Shown piece after piece: positions 46,301 through 57,623 of a DNA stretch of 64,000 nucleotides. Each line of letters starts with the position of its first letter. Position 1 is the first letter of the stretch. The notes beneath the pieces are model-generated. The model had not been told where the DNA came from. It ran no database searches and saw nothing but the letters and a program-made list of their open reading frames with translations. This DNA comes from Dreissena polymorpha (lineage: Eukaryota > Mollusca > Bivalvia > Myida > Dreissenidae), in the NCBI RefSeq assembly GCF_020536995.1, contig NC_068356.1, forward strand, positions 87,401,941-87,465,940. Reading direction: 5' to 3'. Position numbers and translations under genes: made by a program.

Positions 46301-49300
46301 GTTATGGGACTTTGTTGAATGTCAAGGAGACGGCGCTCCATGCTCATGTACTTATAAAATAAACCATGTATTCAAATACAAATAAACTGAAGTAAAAAAA
46401 TGATTCAAAGGGTTATTTATTATCTTACTACTTCATTGGCGAACGACGGGCGTATCATGCGCTCATGGCGCAGCTCTTTATTGAGTTTATTGATGCATTT
46501 ACTTTTTTCTAAAACTGTTATATAGTTGATACATATATAGTCAATAAAGATACATATATTATAAATGAGGTCCATAGTTCTTCTTGTTGGCAATGTTAGT
46601 GTTTTTTCCAGGCTGTTTTAGCGTGGCTCAGCGCCATGCCCTTTTTTGCCGCGCCACGCTGCCCCTTTGGAAGCCATTTAGCGCCACGCTGCCCCTTTGG
46701 AAGCCATTTAGCGCCACGCTGCCCTTTCCAAAGGCCGCCGCCCTGTCCTTTCATGAGCATCCACTGTTTTCCGTCCTCTTAAAAGCTGCCATGCGCCCTT
46801 ATTGATAAAATATTTATGGCCGCTTGACCATACTTTTAAGCCGAATGTATCCGAGTATGGTCCCAAGGCAGCGAAGATTCCCGCGGTTGTGAATTAGTCA
46901 TGCGTGAATAACCACGTGTCAATATCAATCGATAATGTCAGTGGCTTTGTTGTAACAAGCACACATATCACCCCGTAATGTGTACTCCTCCATGATAAAA
47001 TCGTGGACAGTTAATCCGGAGACTTGTAATGAAAACCTCGATGTTATCCTCTTTAAAATTATGCATTTCATGCATATTTCAGTTATATCAAAACATTTAT
47101 TTTTAGGCGTAATTAAGTTTTTGAAAAATGTTTTATCTTGATTGTTATCGTCTTTAAGATAATTAATGATTGAAACAATAATTAACATATACTAATTAAA
47201 CAAAAAGCGAATCGAGAATAAGGCGGACATATACGAATTTACGTTGCTATGCGCAACTGTCGCTTACATCATTTTAACAACTTTACAAGATGGCGGACTA
47301 TACAGAAAATTACTTGTGCCAATTGGCAAAAATGGCAAATAACGATCAAATTAACAATAGAGAACATACATTTAGACAAGATTAATGAAATGCCTATGAT
47401 AATCAACGATGCACACAACGTTTTCGATACCAACAACATATTTATTAGTAATCTACTTAGTGGATGATTGCCACGGAAACGAGTGTTTGCAAATCGTTAG
47501 CGTCAGTTTACTTTAGTTAAAAATCTGACAATATTATCGTTAGAAAACGGGATAAGACAAACACGGTTTCACTTATATGTTAGTGGATCTGTTTATAATC
47601 AGATTCATATGCATATATTGCTTTATTGTGTTTGTCGTGCTGTACAGTTTACTGAAAGTTTGAAACAGCATGGAACTCGCAAGGTATATATATTCCATAA
47701 TATTAATTAAAGTTAGTTAAATACATCAATTACCATTAAATCTGCGTGTTTATATTTTTTGTTTTGCACACCTGCCTCTGATTAAATGTTTCTCCTAAAA
47801 GCAGGTCTTCACGGTACGTTTTCGCCCTTTTTTTGCCTAAACTGCACGTTAAAATGCCCTTTTTGAAAGGAATGCACCTTGCCCCTTTGCCCTCCTGGAA
47901 AAAACACTAAATGTATGTTAATAAATAATAAGTTTGTGGTGTGTAATAGTTTTCTTTTTGTTTTAAATGCCTTATAAATATTACTATATAGAGTCAATAA
48001 TCATATTTTTGTTATGGTGCACAGAGTGCCCAGAAGATTTTCGGTGGTGATGTGAAAACCCACATTCTGCTGTTCTCTGACAACGTGGAGAAGGACAGTG
48101 ACAACATGGTCGCATACAAGGAGGCTGCCACAGGCTTCAAGGGAAAGGTAATGAGACATGAAGGGAGATACACTGAGCCCCTTTTCTAGAAAAACTCTGC
48201 CTAATGCTTGTGTGAAAAGTATCGGCCCAGATTAGCCTGTGCCGTCAGCAGGATGACACTTTCCACTTTTATAGAGATTAAAAAAAGGAGCTTCTAAACA
48301 AAAATCCAGTGTAGGCGGAAAGATTTTCTCCATGTTTACCTGTGCAATCCGCTAGATAACACCTTTCACACACTCATTTAGCCCAGCATTCTCAGAACCA
48401 GGCTCGAGTAATGAATCAAGATGTTTGATTTTACAACTGACTTAAGGGCAAAAGGAAAATTGTTTCAATACACTGCACTGACACACAGTTGTCTCCCTTT
48501 AAAGCCCTTTTGAATAATGTTCTGGTCTGAATTAGTGTTTAAGATGTCTGTGTAGGAATCAGGAGATACTTGGAAAGCTCTCGAGATATTCTCTTTAGAT
48601 CAAAGTACAGATTCTTCCACACACAAAAAGCAGAATAATGAGTATCTAGAAAAAACATAGGATATTGATGTTATCAAGCCTAAATAAACAGGTAAAAACT
48701 TAACCCATTTATGCCTAGCGCCTAGAAAAAAGGCCTTGACAAACAGCGTAGACCCAGATGAGACGCTGCATGATCCAGCGTCTCATCTGGGTCTGCGCTG
48801 TTAGCTGAAAGAAATTCTGTAAAAAATATAAATATAGAAATAAATATACTAGACATCCGTAATTTTGGAAATAAATTGATCCAATTCAGAAGGATGGGAG
48901 AGTCCACTAGGCATAAATGGGTTTAGCTTCTTGTGAATAAACAAAACATGACAGCTAATATCTCGACACTTTACAGGTACTCTTTATCTACATCAATATT
49001 AATGATGAAGACAACGGCAGAATCCTGGAGTTCTTTGGCCTCAAGAAGGAGGAGTGCCCAGCCATCCGTCTCATCCGCCTTGAGGAAGATATGACAAAAT
49101 TCAAGCCAGAGAAAACTGACCTGTCCGCTGCCTACATCAAGGAATTCGTGTCCAGCGTTTTGGATGGTAAAATAAAGGTAGGGGTAATTTTTCATTGAGG
49201 CGATTTGGTTTCATTGTTGTATAGCTCTTACAATATTTGACTTTTGGTTTCAACCATTAATTGCTTTCTAAATGTCTCAACACTGTGTTATTTAATTTTG

Positions 49301-52300
49301 TTGTTCGGTTGGTTAAGCAGATAGATTGATATTATTATTATTCAATGTCAAAATCGTAGTTTATTTTATGAATCTTTTAATATATCTTAGTTCTTTCTTT
49401 AATAAATAATATAATAACTTAAATGCATTGTTGATTCTCATTTGTGTCAGTTATTTCTATATATTTTCAAGTTGTTTGACTGTACTATTGTTAAAATTTC
49501 AATCTGACATGGTCATAACTTCAAGCTGACAAGGTCAAAATTTCAATCTGACAAGGCAATAACTTCAATCTGACAAGGTCATAATTTCAATTTGACAAGG
49601 TCATAACTTCAATCTGACAAGGTCATAATTTCAATCTGACAAGGTCATAACTTCAATCTGACAAGGTCATAATTTCCATCTGACAAGGTCATTATTTCAA
49701 TCTGACAAGGTCATAACTTCAATCTGACAAGGTCATAATTTCAATCTGACAAGGTCATAAGGTCATAGTTTAGATCTGACAAGGTCATAATTTCCATCTG
49801 ACAAGGTCATAATTTCAATCTGACAAGGTCATAACTTCAATCTGACAAGGTCTTAATTTCAATCGACAAGGCAGTAATTTCAATCTGACAAGGTCAAAAC
49901 TTCAATCTGACAAGGTCATAATTTCCATCTGACAAGGTCATAATTTCAATTGGACAAGGTCATAATTTCCATCTGACAAGGTCATAATTTCAATCTGACA
50001 AGGTCATAACTTCAATCTGACAAGGTCATAATTTCAATCTGACAAGGTCATAATTTCAATCTGACAAGGTCATAATTTCAATCTGACAAGGTCATAACTT
50101 CAATCTGACAAGGTCATAACTTCAATCTGACAAGGTCATAATTTCAATCTGACAAGGCAGTAATTTCAATCTGACAAGGTCATAATTTCCATCTGAGAAG
50201 GTCATAATTTCAATTTGACAACATCATAATTTTCATCTGACAAGGTCATAATTTCCATTTAACAAGGTCATAATTTCCATCTGACAAGGTCATAATTTCA
50301 ATCTGACAAGGCAGTAACTTCAATCTGGCAAGGTCATAATTTCAATCTGAAAAAGTCAGTTCTAATGCATTTGCTTATTATCCCTCCTTTGCTCCCATAT
50401 CAGCCCCACTTGATGACAGAGGAAGTGCCAGCTGACTGGGACGCCAAGCCTGTCAAGGTCCTTGTTGGAAAGAATTTTGAGGAAGTTGCCAAAAATAAGG
50501 ACAAGGATGTCCTTGTTGAATTTTGTAAGTATTTCTTAGTTGTTGGTCAATTTTCAGATTCAAATTATAATTGATGTCCATTTTTGTGTGCAGTGGATGA
50601 CTTTGAAGAAACATCTGATTCTCTATGTCACATCAAGGAACCTAATTGTCAATGCGTCAGGTATATTTACACCTGGCAAAATGAATGCTTTATCAGACCA
50701 TCGTGTAGCATTTGCACTGTATTTCAGTATTTCTACGACAAGTTTTCTGATCAAAGGTCAAAAGTAATATTTAGTCATCAACAGTTTGTACGTGACATTA
50801 TTAGTTGCACTGTTAGTAACTGATGGTGTATGGGATATACACCCTTAGTAATTTCATACCATACGAGAGCAAAGCTAGAGAATGGTATGAAAGTACTGAG
50901 GGCGTATATCCCATACACTATCAGTTTCTTACTGGGTAACAATTATATCTCAACCAACTACTCAGGGTGTATGGAAAATACTCCATGGGCCCGTGAGCGC
51001 TCTTATCCAATCAGATTAGATCATTTTTGTAGGAGGTGAGATATAAGCCAATGTTTGAGGCCAAAGAAGAATGTGATAGCATCTAAGCCCTTTGGACACA
51101 TTTCTTGTTACAAGATGAATCAACAAACTTGAGGTTTTCTTATCCAAGTAAGTATGTTAATAAAAACTGTGATAATATAATTCCTTGCACCGCCCACTTT
51201 CAGATGCCCCATGGTGCGGCCACTGCAAGCAGATTGCACCCATCTGGGACCAGCTTGGGGAGAAGTACCAGGAGAGTGACAGCATTGTGATTGCCAAGAT
51301 GGACTCCACAGCCAACGAGCTTGAGGACGTAAAAGTCCAGAGCTTTCCCACAATCAAGTGCTTTCCTAAGAATGGTGCTGCCGTAAGTTATATTCGGTCA
51401 TTATAGTCTATATAAGCTAAATAAATTTATTTTAGTGTAATTTTCATGTTTTGAATGATGGATTTTGTCAGTTATTTTAAGCGAGGCTGTTTTCGGAGAA
51501 AACCCGAGCTATTGTCATAGCCAGCTCGTCATCCGCCGTAGGCGTCGTGCTAAAACCCTAACATTGGCCATAACTTTTTAAATATTGAAGATAGCACCTT
51601 GATAGTTGGCATGCATGTGTATCTCATGGAGCTGCACATTTTGAGTGGTAAAATTTCAAGGTGAACATCATCCTTCAAGGTCTAGGGTCGAAAAAACAAA
51701 GTCAAGGGAAGTAATAAGCTTTAAATGGACATAGTTTTCTGACCTGCCCACGTATATATTTTTGTTAAATAAATCAAAGCGGTGCAGTAGGTGGCATTGT
51801 GTTTCTGACAAACACATTGTGGTAAAAGGTCAAGGTCATCCTTTACGGTCTATGGTAAAAAACAGATTTAAGGGAAGAAATAAGCTTTAAAAAGGGAGAA
51901 AATTATTCAATATTGAACATGGCCACTTTAGATATTTGGCATGCATGTGTATCTCATGGAGCTGCACATTTTGAGTGGTGAATCTCCAGTCACGGTAGTG
52001 GCTTTTAATTATTTGCTACTAAAAATAGAGATTTTTAACAATTATTTTCAAGGGAAGTAATTTATATAATTATAAATCTCGTATTATATATTTCCTTACC
52101 AAGAATTGAAGTTCTTTTCACAGTTACTGTACAGATTTATTATTTTGATTATTTATAACCCAAATGATTGATTTTTCGAAGTTTTTTTTTTAATGATATA
52201 ATTATAATTTCTTTCATGTTCATTACATACCTGTGGACTTATGTCCATAGATACATGACCAACTCTGGCTATGAAGTTTTATGGAAAAAAAAAAACTCTG

Positions 52301-54377
52301 GCTATGATCTCTTTTAAACCACAGGCCTTGGTTGTAAGTGATGTCTGACATGGTCATAGTTGACTCTGAGACCCCCCCCCCTGGTTGGATTGGACAAATT
52401 TCAAGGGAAGTAATAACCTTTAAAGGGAGATGATTTCTATACCTGCCAAATGATAAATAGAAATTTAATTTCAATGCGGCGCAGTAGGGGGCATTGTGTT
52501 TCTGACAAACACATCTCTTGTTGGGTCATTAGGCCAAAGGTCAATGTCACTGTGACCTCTTAAAAAAAATTCAAAAAAAAATTCTGAAAACCTTTCGCAG
52601 CCGAGCGTTGCACCTGTTATGCGGGGCTCTTGTTAAGGATTTGAAGTTGCACATATTACCTGAAATTAAATAGTTGTTGACCGGTGGTGGTCACAAATTG
52701 GCACTGTTGATGTGTACATGCATTCTGAATAAATTTGTTTATGGTTTGTGTTTGTTTATAATATAAAACAAATAATGTTACAACATTCTAAATGTTGAAA
52801 ACATGTTGATTTATGCAGTTGTATCCTACATAGTGAACATTGTTATGCGTATCTATATTAAGTGAAGTGATATTTAGTAATATAGATAATAACATAAATG
52901 TCCTTGGTACGGCACTAATCTATTTCATTAAGCATAATGTTCACTGATTCAGTATGAACACAGTTAATTCAGCATTACGATGTCATTGATTACTTAAATG
53001 TCCTTTATATGAGATAAATATCATTGATTTGGCACAATATGTCCAATGTGTTATTGCAGGTTGTTGACTACAATGGTGAGAGAACTCTAGAGGGATTCAG
53101 CAAGTTCTTGGATTCTGGATGCAGCAAGGAGGCAGCTGGTGCAGCATCAGAGGAGGTGAGAAATAATGTGGGCTGTTTTATAGTGTGCACGTTGGTAACA
53201 AGGGGCTTAAGATGATGTGTAGTGTCGTTCCAGATTCACTGTGCAGTCTGCACAGGCTAATAATGGACGACATTCTTCGCTTGTAAAGTAATTTGTGATT
53301 TAAGGAGGTCTCTTAGCAAAAATCCAGTTTATTATGCATTATTAAGCCCTGTCTTGTCTTAAAGAGCCTGAAATGTTTTTTGTTTTTACCTCCCCCAACA
53401 CTATAGTGGGGGGGACATATTGTTTTTGCCTGTCTGTTGGTTTGTTGGGTTGTTTGTTTGCGTCAAACTTTAACATTTGCAATAACTTTTGCATCATTGA
53501 AGATAGCAACTTGATATTTGTCGTGCATGTGTATCTCATGTAGCTGCACATTTTGAATGGTGAAAGGTCTAGGTCATCCTTCAAGGTCAAAGGTTAAATA
53601 TATGGCTTCAAAGCGGCGAAGTAAGGGGCATTGTGTTTCACAAACAGCTCTTGTTTAATTGTATTACTCTGGTGAGCTATGGTTCTAAAGCCTACGTAGG
53701 GCAAAGGTATTTTTTGTTGTTGTTTAGGATAAAATTACAGTCTGCGTTATGCTTGTAGTATTTTTCATGTAATACTGGGTTCTGGAATGCTATTTAATAC
53801 CCCCGGATCGAATGATCGGGGGTATATTGTTTTTGGCCTGTCTGTCTGTCATTGTATGTGTCTGTCATTGTGTGTTTCTGTCATTGTATGTGTCACAAAA
53901 CTTAAACCTTGGTCATAACTTTTGCAATATTTAAGATAGCAACTGTGTAAAGATTGAAACTTGATATTTGGCATGCAAGTGTCTCATGGAGCTGCACATT
54001 TTCAGTGGTGAAAGGTCAAGATCATCTTTCAAGGTCAAAGGTCAAATATATGGCTTCAAATCGGCACATTAGGGGGCATTGTGTTTCTGACAAACACTTC
54101 TCTTGTTTCATTCAGTGGTGTTGTTTCTCATATCATAATGTTCCAGATTTCGATTATAATACTATTGATGATTGAACATTTTTTTCACGAAATTTACTGA
54201 TGTAGTATCCCCAAATATAATTTTAAAATAGTCATTTGGTATAATATTAAAATAACTGTCTTAACAATTAGTACATTGGAAATTTCTTTCTCATGGAAGG
54301 ATGAGGATGATGAAGAGGAGGAGGAGGAAGAGGAGGAGGCAGAAGGGGGAAATAAGAAGCTTGACGACGAGCTGTAA
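40387..54377 (+). CDS. P4HB: Protein disulfide isomerase (PDIA1 type), complete, 11 exons
   Basis: ER oxidoreductase that forms and rearranges disulfides; also the beta subunit of prolyl 4-hydroxylase in animals. Exons: 40387-40531, 41135-41332, 41838-41971, 42811-42948, 43682-43786, 48025-48147, 48977-49177, 50404-50524, 51204-51382, 53060-53155, 54300-54377. All junctions are GT-AG with consistent phases, giving 505 aa, the usual PDI length. Order: signal peptide ([18 protein letters not shown]), domain a (YAPWCGHC, active C53/C56), b and b' ([20 protein letters not shown] onward), domain a' ([20 protein letters not shown]393/C396), acidic tail ([10 protein letters not shown]...), then KKLDDEL. 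Both CGHC exons start with the same phase-1 TTT-T/AT junction, a trace of the internal a/a' duplication. The ER retrieval signal is DDEL rather than KDEL. Confidence 0.97.
42985..43165. repeat. Short repeat with CCCCC/GGATGG foldback head
   Basis: TATCCCCCGCCATAGGCGGATGGATATTG followed by TTGTCTGTCTTTCTGTC. It shows the same head type (inverted C/G tract, then TGTCTGTC) as 53390-53660 and 53795-54105. It is intronic in PDI. Confidence 0.55.
44003..45141. repeat. Tandem-core element, six units of about 150 bp, inverted ends
   Basis: The left TATCCCCACGCC and right GCGTGGGGATA are inverted ends. Units start at AGGGTTGGTAATGGGGCCAT (near 44043, 44193, 44345, 44494, 44644, 44794) and contain GAGATTGACCGTATTGTCAT and TCAATTTGAAGTGAATC. 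The 150-base period gives long meaningless open frames on both strands. It lies in PDI intron 5. Confidence 0.8.
45468..46455. repeat. Tandem-core element, about five units of 161 bp, inverted ends
   Basis: ATACGCCCGTC at 45468 and GACGGGCGTAT ending at 46455 are perfect inverted ends. Units (TCATTGAATGTCCTACTGTA at 45691, 45852, 46013, 46174) are almost identical, so the array was expanded or homogenised recently. It lies in PDI intron 5, next to the 44003-45141 element. Confidence 0.85.
46597..47911. mobile_element. TIR element of 1.3 kb with TTAGTGTTTTTTCCAGG ends
   Basis: A perfect 17-bp inverted terminal repeat (TTAGTGTTTTTTCCAGG and CCTGGAAAAAACACTAA). Subterminal parts on both sides are rich in GCCCTTT / AAAGGGC, with a small direct repeat CGCCACGCTGCCCCTTTGGA near the left. 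No transposase is recognised. No clear target duplication is seen. It lies in PDI intron 5. Confidence 0.75.
48174..48405. mobile_element. Palindromic MITE, copy 14 (diverged)
   Basis: It keeps TTAGCCTGTGCCGTCAGCAGG, TGTAGGCGGAAAGATTTTC and CAGCATTCTCAGAACCAGGC. It begins about 25 bases after the donor of PDI exon 6. Confidence 0.65.
48702..48923. mobile_element. MITE with AACCCATTTATGCCTAG ends
   Basis: The ends AACCCATTTATGCCTAGCG and CACTAGGCATAAATGGGTT are inverted. A central palindrome is CAGCGTAGACCCAGATGAGA with TCTCATCTGGGTCTGCGCTG around GCT. It has the same layout as 30555-30767 but different sequence. It lies in PDI intron 6. Confidence 0.85.
49494..50358. repeat. 22-bp minisatellite in PDI intron 7
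   Basis: About 38 units of a 22-base motif, AATTTCAATCTGACAAGGTCAT, alternating with an AACTTC variant, plus a few AAGGCAGT units. It ends only 45 bases before PDI exon 8. Two unit variants in a loosely alternating order suggest higher-order expansion. Confidence 0.95.
51483..52640. repeat. Repeat element, GAGGCTGTTTTCGGAGAAAA to GGGGCTCTTGTT, PDI intron 9
   Basis: It contains internal repeats of TGGCATGCATGTGTATCTCATGG (51608, 51938) and of GCATTGTGTTTCTGACAAACAC (51796, 52491). The same segments recur in 53390-53660 and 53795-54105, so these are one family of different lengths. Non-coding. Confidence 0.7.
53197..53370. mobile_element. Palindromic MITE, copy 15 (fragment)
   Basis: GTGTAGTGTCGTTCCAGATT, ACTGTGCAGTCTGCACAGGCT and TAGCAAAAATCCAGTTTA are left; the right half is lost. 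It lies in PDI intron 10. Confidence 0.6.
53390..54105. repeat. Two tandemly placed repeats of the GTCTGTC / CTCATGGAGCTGCACATTTT family
   Basis: Copy one is about 53390-53655, head CCTCCCCCAACACTATAGTG with GGGGGGG. Copy two is about 53795-54105, head ACCCCCGGATCGAATGATCG with GGGGGT. Each has a foldback head, TGTTTTTG-CCTGTCTGT, the CTGCACATTTT block and a CTCTTGTTT-like end. They lie in PDI intron 10. Confidence 0.7.
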
Positions 54378-55786
54378 ATACGCTCTCTTCAAGTTGTGGA
54401 TTTTCATCATATCGGTCTATCATCCATCCACTTGCAGCCACGGAATGAGTGGTTTTGTAACGGCCCAGTGAATAACATGGGCAGCTTTCTCGATTCAAGA
54501 TTTTTGTTTGCTTCCAGTGCCAGAAAAATAGTGCTAAAATTGCGTTTGTTTAAAATGAAATTAAAGAAAAGTGCCTGTCAATGAGATTTATACTTTTTTG
54601 TTACTGCTCAAAAGTATTTTCTACCTTTTTATATAGCAATTCTGATTTGCATGGTTATATGTTACATGCATAAAATTGCATAATGTTTGAAAACCAAAAC
54701 CAAAATGTTTTTGAGAACTTACTTAATATTGTTTTATGGCATGTTGATAAGGTATCTTTATAACAGCTTTATGTTTGTTAAGATGTGCAAACAAAGCACT
54801 GTGGCTATAAATTAGGTTTATTTGTCTCATTTCTCATTCATGTTTAATCTTTAAAACAAGTATGTCTAGTCAACAAACCCATGGTGAAAGCTTGGTGCTG
54901 GCCCTACTTGTGTTATAGATCGTCTCATCTAGGTTTTACAAATATTAATACATTTTAAAGTGTTTGAATTCTTGAATCATGTAGGTCTTCAAATTGATAC
55001 GTACACTAAAGTGTGCGCCAGTGTTGTTCAATTATGTTGAAAACACATAGGACTTTTCTCACTGATGTTTAAAATCAAATAAATATGTTCATTATACATC
55101 AAGCTGGTGTTTATACCTTGAAAGAAAAATGTGTTCTTAGATAATGACTGTGAGATTAATTGTGCATGGCAATTTGTTGTTATTGACTAGGTGATGTGTT
55201 TATTTTTTGTTGGCCTTTTTTCTTTTTTTGGTCTAAGGAATTTTGGTCTGCAGTTTACAGACTGTATTTTTTAAGATATATTTCAACAAATATACTTAAT
55301 ATGTTTTTTGTTGTTATTTATATCTTTATTTTTATTTTTTAATTTTCATGCTGCCACAATACTGTTAGTGACATCTTTCTCTATTGTACAGTTCTGTTTT
55401 TCCCTCTGAATTTATAATATATTTGTTATTTAAGAACTTTTCACATTTTGTCTTAATTATGGTTAATTTATGTCTTCTCATATTTAAAAATGCGTCCTTT
55501 GCTATGCATATTGTGTTATTTTATTGCATTTTAATTATCATCATTATTTACAACATCTTAAAAATTATTTACTGTTATAAGAAACCTAAATTCATGTTTA
55601 CGTTGTTTTTTTGTTTGAAAATGAATGCAAGGTATTTGTCTGCGTGGAAGGTAATTTTCAACAACTCCATCTAAAATGTGTATGAGTTGGATGAGGTAGA
55701 TAAGGTATTTACAAGAAGTGAAAGATTGGTTTTAAACGTTGATACTATATTTTTGTAAGCTAAATTAGTACCAAAGTATTTGACTG

Positions 55787-55796
55787 AATAAATAAA
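55787..55796 (+). terminator. Likely polyadenylation signal of PDI
   Basis: Overlapping AATAAA hexamers 1.4 kb after the stop. Earlier and later candidates are at 55078-55083 and 56244-56249. Without transcripts the used site is uncertain. 54378-56578 holds 3' UTR and plain AT-rich DNA with no other gene seen. Confidence 0.4.
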
Positions 55797-56578
55797 ACTA
55801 CCTTAGCTGATTTTCAGCATAAGGTATTGGTCTTCCAGTACTTTCAAGCACATGGGTATAAGCTTATTACATACAATGTATGTTGTGCTATGAACTTAAA
55901 AAATTGGACACCCTTAAGTTATGATCAAGTTTACTTGGTGTTTTTGTTTGAATTGGCAAATGCACTCATGTATATTTTGAGTTTTTTTTACAAATATGTG
56001 TTATAATTGCAAGACCTCTCTTTGGCATAAAGCTATAGATAGATTGTTGTAAATTATTTTTGTGTATAAATAATGAATGATTCAGAAAATTTGGAGTAAG
56101 TTTGACAGTGTGAGATTAACGTGTGGTTTGCTGTTTGCGCATTCCAGTGTATTTGCGAATGCATTTTTATTCTCGTACGATCATATATTTTGAATAGAGA
56201 ATGACATCAAAACCTTGAGCACTTTTTGTTGACATTCTATTCCAATAAAGCGCAAATTGATTTTTTTTACAAAATATTGGCTGTTTTGCATCGTTAAATT
56301 AGCTGTTTTTGCTTACTTTTCATGTTAATATCAGTTAAGCGTTGAATTTTTCATGACACTTTGTTCTGTTAGTGATCAGCATTGGGCACAATTGGAAGAC
56401 ATCCGTCTGTTTTGTAGCGGATGTTTGTCCATGCTTCTCAAGCAGTATAATACACTTTACTTTGATGTATTATTTATTATCTGAAAATGGTCAAAACTAG
56501 TATTGTTTCTTGTGAAACAAATAAATTAAATACATATCAATGTGTTTGTTTTTGTCTGATAATTACACTGTTGTATTA

Positions 56579-57240
56579 TACCCCCCCATTACCATGAATG
56601 TAATTGGGGCTATATAGGATTCCCTTTGTCGGTCGGTCGGTCTGTCCCCAAATTTTTATCCAATCTTCACCAAACTTGGTCAGAAGTTGTATCTAGATGA
56701 TGTCTGGGTCAAGTTTGAATATGGGTCATGCCGGGTCAAAAACTAGGTCACGGGGTCACTTAGTGCGTTTTAAACCGAAAGAAATTTGTCCAGACCATAA
56801 CTATTTCATTTATCGTTAGATTTTAAAATGACTTTGTACATTTGTTCACCATCATGGGACGGTGTGTTATGCGAAAGAAATACATCGATATCTCCAAGGT
56901 CAAGGTCAAAATACCTATAAATGAGCTTGTCCGGGCCATAAATTTGTCATTTATCATGAGACTTTAAAATCATTTGGCACATTTGTTCACCATCATTGGA
57001 CGGTGTGTCATGCGAAATAATTACGTCAATATCTCCAAGGTCAAGGTCACATTTTGAGTTCAAAGGTCAAAAATGGCCATAAATGAGCTTGTCCAGGCCA
57101 TAACTATGTCGTTCATCGTGAGACTTTAATAATATTTGGCACATTTGTTAACCATCATTGGACGGTGTGTCATGCGAAATAATTACGTCGATATCTCCAA
57201 GGTCAAGGTCTTACTTTGAGTTCAAAGGTAAAAAATGGCT
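56579..57240. repeat. Tandem-core element, left part (141-162-bp units)
   Basis: The head is TATACCCCCCCATTACC followed by CGGTCGGTCGGTCTGTCC. Units follow with ACCATCATTGGACGGTGTG (56848, 56989, 57151), ATCTCCAAGGTCAAGGTC and ATGAGCTTGTCCAGGCCAT. It is cut at 57240 by the LINE and resumes in register at 63883. Confidence 0.85.
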
Positions 57241-57623
57241 GAACTGAACTGAACTAGGCCATCTTGGAGAGATGTGTGGATAAATTTGCTCTTCAAAAAA
57301 GCATTAAAATACATGCATATAGTGGAGTAAAAGTAGTAATTTATAGTGCAACATGTGCATGAAGTACTAATAGATGCTGTAAAAAAGTGAAAACCTGGAA
57401 AAGTTATGTGATAAAATAGTAGTTTGAAGAAGTAGATATCAAAAGATTTAAATATTTTTGTGACACCTAAGTGTTTACCTGTAGGACAAACATCAAATTT
57501 CACCTGGACAAAACCCCTAAACATCAGCAGAGTGTAAAAGGATTACAAAAGGATTATAACCATTGACTATAGTGATTATCAATTATCTACTTTAAAAAAA
57601 ACTGTACTTGTACCAATTAAACC

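Noticed and set aside
46584-46805. 73-residue frame with repeated [10 protein letters not shown]
   Set aside because: Translation of the internal direct repeat of the TIR element at 46597-47911.
49494-50358. CRISPR-like array of regularly spaced repeats
   Set aside because: The repeats are head-to-tail 22-bp units without unique spacers, in an intron of a eukaryotic gene.
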